Below, piece by piece: positions 24,204 through 33,294 of a stretch of 64,000 nt of DNA (position 1 is the first letter of the stretch; every line of letters begins with the position of its first letter). Below the pieces are notes generated by a model. It worked only from the letters and a program-made list of their open reading frames with translations. It searched no databases and was not told the DNA's origin. This DNA comes from Luteimonas terricola (lineage in GTDB: Bacteria; Pseudomonadota; Gammaproteobacteria; Xanthomonadales; Xanthomonadaceae): assembly GCF_004352845.1 (NCBI RefSeq), contig NZ_SJRX01000003.1, forward strand, positions 369,426 through 433,425. Direction: 5' to 3'. The position numbers were made by a program, and so were the translations under genes.

Positions 24204-24389
24204 ATGCCGCCCATCGTCGATACCCGCGCCGGACACGAAGCCGTTACCCGCCTGTTCGATCTCGTCCGTTCCGGGGACGTGGACAACGTCGAATTCAACC
24301 AGCTCGACTCGCTGGTCTATTCGCGCCTGCTCGAGACCTACGCCTGCGACCAGGGCGGCCTGGGCTGCGGCGGCGAGTCGATCTCCTGA
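24204..24389 (+). CDS. 61-residue protein of unknown function
   Basis: MPPIVDTRAGHEAVTRLF from ATG 24204 with GGAGAG six bases ahead. It is acidic, predicted helical (LFDLVRSGDVDNVEFNQLDSLVYSRLLETYAC), and has a short tail with two cysteines separated by Gly residues (CDQGGLGCGG). No signal peptide or membrane segment is seen. The frame is open from 24138 but the start with a ribosome site is chosen. It is preceded by a sigma-54-like promoter and ends one base before the convergent rhomboid gene. I do not recognise the family. Confidence 0.65.
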   Translation: MPPIVDTRAGHEAVTRLFDLVRSGDVDNVEFNQLDSLVYSRLLETYACDQGGLGCGGESIS

Positions 24390-24390
24390 C

Positions 24391-25008
24391 TCAGGACATC
24401 GGCGACATCAGCCGCGCGAAGAAGACCTCGAGCACGCGCGGCTCCATCAGCACCGTGAACAGCAGGCCGTAGCCCGCACCCCAGAGATGGGCGCTGTGGT
24501 TGATGTTGTCGCCGCCCCGGCGCTCCATCCAGATCGAGTAGCCGACGTAGAGCACGGCGTAGACGATCGCCGGCACCGGGATGAAGAACACGAAGATCAG
24601 CGCCCAGGGCTGCACCAGGATGAAGGCGAACAGCACGGCCGACACCGCGCCGGAGGCGCCGAGGCTGCGGTAGTTCGGGTCGCCGCGATGGCGCAGGTAG
24701 GTGGGCAGGATCGCCACAACGATCGCCGACAGGTAGAACAGCCCGAAGCCGATCGGGCCGATATAGGGCGCGAACATGCGCTCGACGTGGCGCCCGAAGA
24801 AGTACAGCGTGATCATGTTGAACAGCAGGTGCTGCCAGTCGGCGTGCACGAAGCCGTGCGTGACCAGGCGGTCGTACTGGCGCTGGCGGGCGATCGCCGG
24901 CGGCCACAGCAGCAGGCGCTCCAGCAGGCGACGATTGCCGAAGGCCTGCCACGACACCAGCACCGTCAGCGCCAGGATCGCCAGGGTGACCATGCCGACG
25001 CCACTCAT
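24391..25008 (-). CDS. rhomboid family intramembrane serine protease
   Basis: 205 residues from ATG 25008. Six predicted membrane helices. The rhomboid catalytic pair is S119 (GASGAVS) and H174 (SAHLWGAGYG), with the HxxxN-type motif H60-LLF-N64. It cleaves transmembrane substrates within the membrane; substrates cannot be predicted. The start overlaps the stop of the POT transporter gene by 4 bases (ATGA), so it is translationally coupled to it. The longer frame upstream to 26718 only shadows that gene. It converges on the small sigma-54-linked gene with a 1-base gap. Confidence 0.92.
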   Translation of the reverse strand: MSGVGMVTLAILALTVLVSWQAFGNRRLLERLLLWPPAIARQRQYDRLVTHGFVHADWQHLLFNMITLYFFGRHVERMFAPYIGPIGFGLFYLSAIVVAILPTYLRHRGDPNYRSLGASGAVSAVLFAFILVQPWALIFVFFIPVPAIVYAVLYVGYSIWMERRGGDNINHSAHLWGAGYGLLFTVLMEPRVLEVFFARLMSPMS

Positions 25009-26642
25009 GCCGCCACCCCGCCGGAGACGCGGTAGTTGTCCTGCATCGGGTATCTGCGCGCATAGGCCGCGAACGCCAGCGCCGCGACGAACGCGAACAG
25101 TGCGAAGAAGAACATCAGGAAGGCGTTCTCGCTCAGCCCCGTGGAGGCGATGGCGGACGTCACCGCGTCGTTGCGCACGCCGGCGTTGGTCAGCAGCACC
25201 CAGAGGCTGCCGAAGGTGCTGGTGAGGTACCAGAAGGCCATGATCACGCCCTTCATTGCGTGCGGCGCCTGGCTGTAGGCGAACTCCAGCGCGGTGGCCG
25301 AGACCAGCACCTCGCCGAAGGTCAGCAGCAGGTAGGGCAGGCTCTGCCAGGCCAGCGAGACCTCGGCGCCGCCGTCGAGCCAGAGCTGCAGCACCCCGGC
25401 CGCGATCCAGGCCACGCCCGAGAACACGATGCCCCAGCCCATCCGGCGCAGCGCCGTCACGGTGAAGCCCATCCGGCGCAGCAGCGGGTACAGCACCAGG
25501 TTGTTGAACGGGATCAGCAGCATCACCAGCAGCGGGTTCAGCGCCTGCATCTGCGCCGCTTCCTTCACCAGCCAGCTCGGCCACCACCAGGCCTCGTGCG
25601 GGATCAGCATGGCGTTGCCCTGGATGATCCAGGTCGATGCCTTCTGGTCGAACAGCGACCAGAACGGGGTCACCAGCGCGAACACGATCAGGATCCGCAG
25701 CACCGCGCGGACGCCATCGACCGCCGCGTCCGGGTGCAGGCCGCGCGCGCGCTCGAGCTGCAGGGATGCGCCCCAGCCGACGCAGGCGATCACCACGCCC
25801 AGCGCCAGGCAGGCGGTGATGACGAAGCCGAAGGAATCCGGCCACGGCAGCGGCACGCCGGTCGCGTCGAGCGCCCACAAGGCCAGCATCAGCACCGCGA
25901 GCGCGATGCCCGTGCGCGCGATCAGCGTGCCGGAGCCGCCCTGCCCTGCGCTCCCACGCAGCGCGGTGCGCACGACGTTGAGGAAGGAGTCCGGATCGCG
26001 CCCCGACGGCGGTACGTTGACGTACTGCTTGCGGCCCAGCCAGAACACGACGGTGGCGATGAACATCAGCACGCCCGGCACGCCGAAGGCCACCGCCGGG
26101 CCGTAGCTGCGCAGCAGCAGCGGCGCCAGCAGCGAGGCGAAGAACGAGCCGAAGTTGATGATCCAGTAGAAGGCGTCGAAGACCACCTTGGCCTTGGATT
26201 TGTTGGTCTGGTCGAACTGGTCGCCGCAGAACGAGACCACCAGCGGCTTGATGCCGCCCGAGCCCAGCGCGATCAGGAACAGGCCGGTGTAGAAGCCGTT
26301 GCGGCTGTCCTCGAACAGTGCCAGGCAGGCGTGGCCCGCACAGTAGATCAGCGAGAACCACAGCACGGTGTTGTACTTGCCGAAGTAACGGTCCGACAGC
26401 CAGCCGCCGAGCAGCGGGAAGAAGTACACGCCGATGACGAAGCTGTGGAAGATGTCCTTCGCGGCGCCCTCGCGCTCGGGGCCCGCCGGCAGGTAGGCCA
26501 GCAGCATCGAGCTGATCAGGAACGGGATGAGGATGTTCCTCATGCCATAGAAGCTGAAGCGCTCGCAGGCTTCGTTGCCGATGATGTAGGCGATCTGGCG
26601 CGGCATCCTGCCGGCGTCGGGGGCAACGGGGGCTGTGCTCAT
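25005..26642 (-). CDS. POT/PTR family proton-coupled oligopeptide transporter
   Basis: 545 residues from ATG 26642 (MSTAPVAPDAGRMPRQIAYIIGNEACERFSFYG). The proton-coupling motif ExxERFxYYG is present as EACERFSFYG, followed by FFPLLGGWLSDRYFGKY and the PTR2 signature FDAFYWIINFGSFFASLLAPLL. About 12-14 membrane helices, the family's usual size. It imports di- and tripeptides into the cytoplasm, fitting the secreted peptidases nearby (Dcp and the M14 enzyme). The frame is open to 26909, but the added residues overlap the divergent M14 gene and are not membrane-transporter-like. Confidence 0.92.
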   Translation of the reverse strand: MSTAPVAPDAGRMPRQIAYIIGNEACERFSFYGMRNILIPFLISSMLLAYLPAGPEREGAAKDIFHSFVIGVYFFPLLGGWLSDRYFGKYNTVLWFSLIYCAGHACLALFEDSRNGFYTGLFLIALGSGGIKPLVVSFCGDQFDQTNKSKAKVVFDAFYWIINFGSFFASLLAPLLLRSYGPAVAFGVPGVLMFIATVVFWLGRKQYVNVPPSGRDPDSFLNVVRTALRGSAGQGGSGTLIARTGIALAVLMLALWALDATGVPLPWPDSFGFVITACLALGVVIACVGWGASLQLERARGLHPDAAVDGVRAVLRILIVFALVTPFWSLFDQKASTWIIQGNAMLIPHEAWWWPSWLVKEAAQMQALNPLLVMLLIPFNNLVLYPLLRRMGFTVTALRRMGWGIVFSGVAWIAAGVLQLWLDGGAEVSLAWQSLPYLLLTFGEVLVSATALEFAYSQAPHAMKGVIMAFWYLTSTFGSLWVLLTNAGVRNDAVTSAIASTGLSENAFLMFFFALFAFVAALAFAAYARRYPMQDNYRVSGGVAA

Positions 26643-26763
26643 GCGGCTCGGGCGTCTTGCGGTCGAAGCCGTGAAGGCTAGCGTATCCATGGCCGCGGCG
26701 CTTTGGCCCGAAAGGCATGGGCAGGCATCATGGGCGACCTTGCCGCCCTCCGATGCCCACGCC

Positions 26764-28566
26764 ATGTCCCGATCCGCACGTGCCGCCCTGCCCCTGCTCC
26801 TGCTGCTGGCCGTCCCGGCTGCGGCCACTGCCGCCCCGTCGCCGGCGCCATCCGCCGAGAGCCCGCAGCCGCTGTCCACGGTCGCGGAGCGCTCGGGCTT
26901 CCTGCGCACGGGCCGCTACGACGAGGTGGTGAGCCTCTGCACCACCTTCGCCCGCCGCCACCCGGATGCGGTCCGCTGCATCGACTTCGGCACCACGCCC
27001 GAAGGGCGGCCGATGAAGGCGCTGGTGGCGTCGCGCAGCGGCGCGCTGACGCCCGAGGCCGCGCGCGCGGCGGGACTGCCGGTGCTGCTGGTCCAGGGCG
27101 GCATCCACGCCGGCGAGGTGGACGGCAAGGACGCGGGCTTCCTGGCACTGCGCCAGGTGCTGGACGGCGAGGCCGCGACCGGGGCGCTGGACAAGCTGGT
27201 GCTCGTGTTCGTGCCGGTGTTCAACGCCGACGGCCACGAGCGCTTCGGGGCGTGGAACCGCCCCAACCAGCGCGGCCCCGAGGAGATGGGCTGGCGCACC
27301 ACCGCGCAGAACTACAACCTCAACCGCGACTACCTCAAGGCCGACGCGGCGGAAATGCGGGCAATGCTGGGACTGGTCGAAGCCTGGGACCCGATCGCCT
27401 ACGTCGACCTGCACGCCACCAACGGCGCGCAGTTCGAGCACGACATCTCGGTGCAGATCGAGCCGCTGCACTCCGGCGACCCGGCGCTGGCCAAGGCCGG
27501 CCTGGCGCTGCGCGACGCACTGCTCGCCGACCTCGCCGCGCAGGGCTCGCTGCCGCTGCCCTTCTACCCTTCGTTCGTGACCCATGACGATCCGGCCTCG
27601 GGCATCGTCGACGGCGTCTCGCCGCCGCGTTTCTCGCACGGCTATTTCCCGCTGCGGAACCGCTTCGGGATCCTGGTCGAAACCCATTCCTGGAAGGAAT
27701 ACCCGGTGCGGGTGCGCATCACCCGCAACCTCGTGGTCGGGATGCTGGAGCAGACCGCCGCGGATGGCCGGGAGTGGCTGGACATCGCCGCTGACGCCGA
27801 CGCGCGCGCGGCCACCCTGGCCGGCCGCGACGTGCCCCTGGACTACGTCGCCACCGACCGCGTGCGCAGCGTCGACTTCCGCGGCTACGCCTGGACACGC
27901 ACGCCCTCGGAGATCTCCGGCGCAGCGGCCACGCGCTATGACGAGACCACCCCGCAGGTCTGGAAGATGCCGCTGCGCGACGAGATCGTGCCCGGCCGCA
28001 GCGTGACCGCGCCCGCCGCCGGCTATATCGTGCCGGCGCGGCACGCCACCCGGGTGACGCGCTGGCTGGACGTGCACGGCATCCGGTACCGCAGGCTGGA
28101 GCAGCCGCTCCCCGGCGCGGCCCTCGAGACATTCCGCGCCGACGCCACGCGCCTGGCCGCCGCCTCCAGCGAAGGCCACCAGCGCCTCGAGCTGGACGGC
28201 GAATGGCGTCCCGAGACCCGTGACCTCGCTGTCGGCGCCCTGTTCGTCCCCATCGCCCAGCCCCGTGCACGGCTGGCGATGGCGATCCTCGAACCGCAGG
28301 CACCGGACTCGATGGCGGCCTGGGGCGAGTTCAACAATGCCTTCGAGCGCAAGGAATACATGGAGCCCTACGTCGCCGAGGCGGTCGCGCGCGAGATGCT
28401 GCGCGAGCCGGCCGTACGTGAAGCCTTCGAGGCCCGCCTGGCCGGGGACCCGGAATTCGCCGCCAGCCCGGGCGCGCGCCTCGACTGGTTCTACCGCCGC
28501 CACTCGAGCTGGGACGAGCGCCTCGGCCTCTATCCGGTTTTCCGCACTGCCACCGCGCCCCGCTGA
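26764..28566 (+). CDS. M14 family zinc carboxypeptidase, exported
   Basis: 600 residues from ATG 26764 with a signal peptide (RAALPLLLLLAVPAAATAA). Zinc ligands H115 and E118 (GIHAGE) and H217 (DLHATNG) and the catalytic-type glutamate E306 (LVETHSW) follow M14 spacing, and NYNLNRDYLKADAAEMRA is a typical M14 substrate-site phrase. A C-terminal portion of about 270 residues has no obvious catalytic residues and includes a RVTRWLDVHGIRYRRL segment. The predicted role is periplasmic or secreted peptide trimming. It diverges from the POT transporter with a 121-base gap, which suggests a joint peptide-use function. Confidence 0.9.
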   Translation: MSRSARAALPLLLLLAVPAAATAAPSPAPSAESPQPLSTVAERSGFLRTGRYDEVVSLCTTFARRHPDAVRCIDFGTTPEGRPMKALVASRSGALTPEAARAAGLPVLLVQGGIHAGEVDGKDAGFLALRQVLDGEAATGALDKLVLVFVPVFNADGHERFGAWNRPNQRGPEEMGWRTTAQNYNLNRDYLKADAAEMRAMLGLVEAWDPIAYVDLHATNGAQFEHDISVQIEPLHSGDPALAKAGLALRDALLADLAAQGSLPLPFYPSFVTHDDPASGIVDGVSPPRFSHGYFPLRNRFGILVETHSWKEYPVRVRITRNLVVGMLEQTAADGREWLDIAADADARAATLAGRDVPLDYVATDRVRSVDFRGYAWTRTPSEISGAAATRYDETTPQVWKMPLRDEIVPGRSVTAPAAGYIVPARHATRVTRWLDVHGIRYRRLEQPLPGAALETFRADATRLAAASSEGHQRLELDGEWRPETRDLAVGALFVPIAQPRARLAMAILEPQAPDSMAAWGEFNNAFERKEYMEPYVAEAVAREMLREPAVREAFEARLAGDPEFAASPGARLDWFYRRHSSWDERLGLYPVFRTATAPR

Positions 28567-28605
28567 CCCTGCCGGGCCCTGCAGCGGCGGTCACGCCGCG
28601 TCCGC

Positions 28606-29673
28606 TCAGCGCCGGACCAGTGCCGCGGCCGGCTCCACCCGGTTCCTGCCGCCGGCCTTCGCCCGATACATCGCCGCGTCGGCACGCGTGAGCCATTCGT
28701 CCGTGGTGATCACCGACAGGTCGACCTCGGACAGGCCGATGCTCAGCGTGCAGTCCTGCGCCGCCGCCTCGTCCGGCCGCTGGTCGAGGAAAGCAAGACG
28801 CACGCGCTCGGCCACGCACAGCGCTCCGGCAAGGCTGGTCTCGGCCAGCAGCACTCCGAACTCGTCGCCGCCGTAGCGCGCCGGCGTGTCGATGTCGCGG
28901 GTGCAGGCGGCGAGTACGCCGGCGACGCTGCGCAATACCTCGTCGCCCGCGACGTGGCCATGGTTGTCGTTGACCGCCTTGAAATTGTCGACATCGACCA
29001 GCATCAGCACCGCCGGCCTGCGCGTGCGCGCATGGCGCGCCAGCTCGGCGGCCATCGCCTCGTTCCAGCCGCGGCGGTTGCGCAGGCCGGTGAGCACGTC
29101 GATGCGGTTGAGGCGTTCGAGCTGGCGGTTCTTGTCGGCCACGCTGCGCCCGAGCCGGTAGGCGATCGTGGCCAGCGCCACCGGGTAGACGAACAGGAAC
29201 GGAAGCGTGGCAAGGACGACAGGCATGCTGCTTTCCAGCCGCACCGGGAAACCGAGCGCAGCCGATACCAGCACGCAGGTCGCCACGAGCGCGGGCGCGG
29301 TGCGGCCCAGGAACCGCCAGCCGCCGACCGCGACCTTGTCCGTGGTCACCATTGCCAGCAGCACCGCACTGGGCACCAGGTTGAACTCCATGATCGCGAT
29401 CCACGCGCCCGCGGCCGCGGAATCGAAGACAAGGTGGCGATGCGCAGCGTGCGCGGGATCCGGCGATCGCAGCATCAGCCAGCGTGCCAGCAGCGGCCAG
29501 ATGAAGCCGTTGAAGGCCCAGAACGCCCAGATCCACGCCGATGCCCCGTTGGCCGCGAGCACGGATGCCACCAGCAGCGCCGACAGCGCTCCCCCGAGCG
29601 TGCGCACCTGGTGGACGCGCCCGGCGAAGCGCAGTTCGCGCTCGCCCACGTCGGCTGGGTCGGACAACTGCAT
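28606..29673 (-). CDS. MASE2-GGDEF membrane diguanylate cyclase (AdrA/DgcC-like)
   Basis: 355 residues from ATG 29673. Residues 1-175 match the MASE2 membrane sensor of E. coli DgcC (RFAGRV start, FWAFNGFIWPLLARW, DSAAAGAWIAIMEFNLVPSAVL). The GGDEF domain has the intact active site RYGGDEF (268-272) and the inhibitory RxxD site RDID at 259-262, nine residues before it. It should make c-di-GMP with product inhibition. A longer frame to 29787 would overlap uup's stop as ATGA, but the extra 38 residues are not protein-like. It converges on the M14 gene. Confidence 0.9.
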   Translation of the reverse strand: MQLSDPADVGERELRFAGRVHQVRTLGGALSALLVASVLAANGASAWIWAFWAFNGFIWPLLARWLMLRSPDPAHAAHRHLVFDSAAAGAWIAIMEFNLVPSAVLLAMVTTDKVAVGGWRFLGRTAPALVATCVLVSAALGFPVRLESSMPVVLATLPFLFVYPVALATIAYRLGRSVADKNRQLERLNRIDVLTGLRNRRGWNEAMAAELARHARTRRPAVLMLVDVDNFKAVNDNHGHVAGDEVLRSVAGVLAACTRDIDTPARYGGDEFGVLLAETSLAGALCVAERVRLAFLDQRPDEAAAQDCTLSIGLSEVDLSVITTDEWLTRADAAMYRAKAGGRNRVEPAAALVRR

Positions 29674-29783
29674 CACCGCAGGGTGGCCGCGATCAGCGCC
29701 GCCGGCAAGTGCGCGGCCGGGTACGCGCCCCCAACCCGGAACTGCGTCACGCCGGTATCGCAGCGCAACGCACACCCCGGTGT

Positions 29784-31691
29784 TCATTCAGGGCCGGCCT
29801 CCAAGGCTTCCCATCGTGCATACGCGGCGTCGAGGCCCGTCTGGAGCTCCGCCATTGCGGCGTTGTGGGCGGCGATGGCGCTGCCGTCATCCCGGAAGAA
29901 CGCCGGGTCGGCCAGGGCCCCGGTCATTTCCGCAAGCCGGGTCTCCAGCGCCTCGATGCGTGCCGGCAGCTGCTCCAGCTCGCGGGCGTCCTTGTAGCTG
30001 AGCTTCCGCCGCGCCGCCGCGGGCGCGGCTGCCTGGGCCGGAGGCGTTCCGACCACGCCCGACGCGTCCTCCCGTCGCGCCGGCCCGGCAGCTGAGTGTG
30101 CGGCCTGCGCCTGCGGACGCTGACGCAGCCAGTCGCTGTAGCCGCCGACGTACTCGCCCACGCGGCCCTCGCCCTCCATCACCAGGGTGGAGGTCACGAC
30201 GTTGTCGAGGAAGTCGCGGTCGTGGCTGACCAGCAGCAGGGTGCCTTCGTACTCGGCCAGCAGCTCTTCCAGCAGCTCCAGGGTCTCGACGTCGAGGTCG
30301 TTGGTGGGTTCGTCCATCACCAAGAGGTTGGACGGCTGCGCGAACAGCTTGGCCAGCAGCAGCCGGTTGCGCTCGCCACCCGACAGCCGGGTGATCGGCG
30401 CGCGCGCGCGTTCGGGGGTGAAGAGGAAATCCTGGAGATAGCCGACCACGTGCTTGCGCTTGCCGCCGACCTCGACGAACTCCAGGCCCTCGGCCACGTT
30501 CTCCAGCGCGTTCCAGTCCTCGCGCAGGGTGGCGCGGTACTGGTCGAAATAGGCGACCTGCAGCTGGGTACCGATGCGCAGTTCGCCCGCCTGCGGCTGC
30601 AGCTGGCCGAGCAGCAGCTTCAGCAGCGTGGTCTTGCCGCTGCCGTTGGGGCCGATCAGGCCGATGCGGTCGCCGCGCAGGATGGTGCTCGAGAAATCGC
30701 GCACCAGCGGGCGCTCGCCGAAGGCGAACGACACCGCCTTCGCCTCGATGACCTTCTTGCCCGAGGCGCCGGCCTGCGCCGTGTCCATGCGCACGTTGCC
30801 CATGTGTTCACGCCGCTCGGCGCGCTCGCTGCGCATCGCCTTGAGCCGCCGCACGCGGCCTTCGTCGCGGGTACGCCGGGCCTTGATGCCCTGGCGGATC
30901 CAGGCCTCTTCCTGGGCCAGCATCTTGTCGAAGCGCGCGTTCTCCTGGGCCTCGGCGTTGAGGCGCTCTTCCTTGCGCCGCAGGTAGTTGTCCCAGTCGC
31001 CCGGCCAGCCCGTGACCTGGCCGCGATCGATCTCGACGATCCGCGTCGCCAGCGCGCGCAGGAAGCGGCGGTCATGGGTGATGAACACCAGCGCGCCCGC
31101 CCAGGACTTGAGGAAACCCTCGAGCCAGTCGATGGCGGCGATATCGAGGTGGTTGGTCGGTTCGTCAAGCAGCAGCAGGTCGGGCGCTCCGGCCAGGGCG
31201 CGCGCCAGCAGCACCCGGCGCTTCATGCCGCCGGACAGCCGCGAGAAGTCGGCGTCGCCGTCGAGGTCGAGCCGTTCCAGCACCTCGGTCACACGCTGGT
31301 CGATGGCCCAGCCGCCGCCGGCCTCGATCTCCGCCTGCGCGCGCGACAGCGCATCGATGTCGACCTCGTCCTGGTGGATGAGGTGGTGGTAGGCCGCCAG
31401 CGCCGCGCCCAGCGCGCCGAGGCCCTCGGCGACGACGTCGAAGACGCTGCCCGAGGCGCCGGCCGGCACCTCCTGTTCGAGGCGGGCCACGCGCACCCCG
31501 CCCTCGCGGCGGACTTCGCCGTCGTCGGGCTTGAGTTCGCCCGCGAGCAGGCGCAGCAAGGTGGATTTCCCGGCGCCGTTGCGGCCGATGAGGGCGATGC
31601 GCTCGCCGGATTCGATCGCGAGGTCGACGCGTTCGAGCAGGAGCGGGCCGCCGACGCTGTAGTCGACGGCATTCAAGGTGATCAGAGGCAT
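29784..31691 (-). CDS. uup: ABC-F family ATPase Uup
   Basis: 635 residues. A soluble twin-ATPase of the ABC-F class that acts on the ribosome and, in E. coli, affects transposon precise excision. First ATPase: GRNGAGKS (36-43), LSGGMKRRVLLARAL, LLLDEPTNHLD. Second: GPNGSGKT, LSGGERNRLLLAKLF, LVMDEPTNDLDVE. The inter-domain linker is basic (RRTRDEGRVRRLKAMRSERAERR) and the C-terminal coiled coil (KLSYKDARELEQLPARIEALETRLAEM) is the DNA-binding-type tail that separates Uup from EttA. The start ATG 31691 diverges from the GH19 gene. Confidence 0.94.
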   Translation of the reverse strand: MPLITLNAVDYSVGGPLLLERVDLAIESGERIALIGRNGAGKSTLLRLLAGELKPDDGEVRREGGVRVARLEQEVPAGASGSVFDVVAEGLGALGAALAAYHHLIHQDEVDIDALSRAQAEIEAGGGWAIDQRVTEVLERLDLDGDADFSRLSGGMKRRVLLARALAGAPDLLLLDEPTNHLDIAAIDWLEGFLKSWAGALVFITHDRRFLRALATRIVEIDRGQVTGWPGDWDNYLRRKEERLNAEAQENARFDKMLAQEEAWIRQGIKARRTRDEGRVRRLKAMRSERAERREHMGNVRMDTAQAGASGKKVIEAKAVSFAFGERPLVRDFSSTILRGDRIGLIGPNGSGKTTLLKLLLGQLQPQAGELRIGTQLQVAYFDQYRATLREDWNALENVAEGLEFVEVGGKRKHVVGYLQDFLFTPERARAPITRLSGGERNRLLLAKLFAQPSNLLVMDEPTNDLDVETLELLEELLAEYEGTLLLVSHDRDFLDNVVTSTLVMEGEGRVGEYVGGYSDWLRQRPQAQAAHSAAGPARREDASGVVGTPPAQAAAPAAARRKLSYKDARELEQLPARIEALETRLAEMTGALADPAFFRDDGSAIAAHNAAMAELQTGLDAAYARWEALEAGPE

Positions 31692-31820
31692 CGCACAAGT
31701 TTACCGGGGCCAGCGCCCCGGTAGTCGCCCTAGCTGTTCTGCGCACGCCACACCCTCTATCAATAGTGCATCGCATCCGCTTCTCCGCTGCCGCGGAGGC
31801 CACGCCAGAGGACTCCAAGC

Positions 31821-32648
31821 ATGAACATGGCCGTTTCCCCCGTCAGCCACCATGCCGCCAACATCCCGGCCAGGCAGTCGCCGTCGCATACCGTGCAGTA
31901 CGGCGACACCCTGTCGGCCATCGCCCTGCGCCACGGCCTGGGCATCGACCAGCTGCTCGCCGCCAACCCGCAGATCCTCAATCCCGACGTGATCTACCCC
32001 AACGAACAGGTCAGCCTGCCAATTGGCGGCGACGAGGCATCGGGCGTGCCGGCCGCATCGGGCGGGACCGTCGCCACCGGGGCCGGCGGCATCGAGCGCG
32101 TGGGCGGGAGCCTCGACACCGAGGGCGGCATCACCGCCGACCAGCTGCTGCAGATCGTGCCGACGCTGGATCCGTCCAGGGCGCCGGCGATCGCCGAGCA
32201 CCTCGACATCGCAATGGCCGAAGCCAAGGTCGACACACCGCAGCGGCAGGCGATGTTCATCGCCCAGCTGGCGCACGAGAGCGGCGGCTTCCAGTACCTG
32301 GAAGAGATCGCCAGCGGCGCCAATTACGAAGGCCGCGCCGACCTTGGCAACACCGAGCCCGGCGACGGCGAACGCTACAAGGGCCGCGGCTACATCCAGA
32401 TCACCGGTCGCTACAACTACGCCGCGGCCGGCGAGGCCCTGGGGCTCGACCTGATCAACAATCCGGAACTGGCCTCCCTTCCCGAGAACGCCGCGCGCAT
32501 CGCCGCCTGGTACTGGAGCGACCGCAACATCAATGCCGCGGCCGATGCCGGCAACTTCGTCGAGGTCACCCGCCTGATCAACGGCGGCACCAACGGCCTT
32601 GCCGATCGCGAGGCCTATTACGCGCGCGCGCAGGACGCGCTGTACTGA
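31821..32648 (+). CDS. LysM plus glycoside hydrolase family 19 (chitinase/endolysin-like)
   Basis: 275 residues. An N-terminal LysM (about 22-67: HTVQYGDTLSAIALRHGLGIDQLLAANPQ) is joined by an Ala/Gly linker to a GH19 lysozyme-like domain (about 105-275). The catalytic glutamate is E153 in QLAHESGGFQYLEE, and RYKGRGYIQITGRYNY and RLINGGTNGLADREAYY are GH19 endolysin hallmarks. It would cut peptidoglycan, or chitin. There is no signal peptide, as with phage endolysins or type VI effectors, but no phage or secretion genes are adjacent. The start codon has only a weak ribosome site; the downstream stop is 13 bases from a convergent lipoprotein gene. Confidence 0.88.
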   Translation: MNMAVSPVSHHAANIPARQSPSHTVQYGDTLSAIALRHGLGIDQLLAANPQILNPDVIYPNEQVSLPIGGDEASGVPAASGGTVATGAGGIERVGGSLDTEGGITADQLLQIVPTLDPSRAPAIAEHLDIAMAEAKVDTPQRQAMFIAQLAHESGGFQYLEEIASGANYEGRADLGNTEPGDGERYKGRGYIQITGRYNYAAAGEALGLDLINNPELASLPENAARIAAWYWSDRNINAAADAGNFVEVTRLINGGTNGLADREAYYARAQDALY

Positions 32649-32661
32649 CCGGCCCTGCCGG

Positions 32662-33216
32662 TCAGGGAATCTCGAAGCCGTCCGCGTCCTCGGGGATGCC
32701 GGCCCGGGCGAACAGCTCCGGGCCGATCGCCGAGACCTCTTCGCCGTCGCAGGCCAGGTTCGCGACGGTATTGCCCTGCGCCTGCACCAGTACGCCGGCC
32801 TTCTCCCAGCCGCGGCCGATGCCGGTGTAGACCGTGTAGGTCCGGCCCTCGCGGTCGAAGCGCAGGAATGCCCCGCCGCCGCCCGAGTACATCAGGGTGC
32901 CTGAGCGGTAGGCCTGCGAGGCCACGGTGCCGTCCTGCGGCCAGGCCACGTCGGCGGCTTCGCCAGGAACGTTTTCACGGTACTGCAGCTCGCCACCGGC
33001 CGGCGCCAGCCCGGGCGATGCGCAGAGCGCGACGGTGTGGCCCTGCGCAAGCTTGCAGCCGAACACGACGTCCTCGCCCTCCGCGCAGAACATCCCGGCA
33101 TCCCCGTCCGCGACAGCGCCGCTGGCCGCGACGCCCGGCGACGGCGGCACCGCGGCTTCCTGGCCGACGCACCCGGCCAAGAACAGGCCGCATGCAAACG
33201 CCAACATCTGCTTCAT
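32662..33216 (-). CDS. lipoprotein of unknown function
   Basis: 184 residues. Signal peptide MKQMLAFACGLFLAGC, lipobox LAGC with Cys16. The mature part contains three further cysteines in the first half (MFCAEG, FGCKL, ALCAS) and one in the C-terminal half (LACDG), suggesting two disulfides. It is beta-rich (GAFLRFDREGRTYTVYTGIGRGWEKAGVLVQ), similar in style to small periplasmic lipoproteins that resemble DUF-type inhibitor folds. I do not recognise the family. It lies between the GH19 gene (convergent) and selO; the next 78 bases hold no gene. Confidence 0.75.
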   Translation of the reverse strand: MKQMLAFACGLFLAGCVGQEAAVPPSPGVAASGAVADGDAGMFCAEGEDVVFGCKLAQGHTVALCASPGLAPAGGELQYRENVPGEAADVAWPQDGTVASQAYRSGTLMYSGGGGAFLRFDREGRTYTVYTGIGRGWEKAGVLVQAQGNTVANLACDGEEVSAIGPELFARAGIPEDADGFEIP

Positions 33217-33294
33217 GTGTTCAATCCTCGCGTTCTTGCAGGCTGCAGCCTGCCATCGCCGGCGTCAACGGCGCGCACGCTGCCGGTGATACCA

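Noticed and set aside
24391..26718. Rhomboid protease as a 775-residue fusion
   Set aside because: The first about 570 residues are an out-of-frame reading of the POT transporter gene; the ATGA start at 25008 fits.
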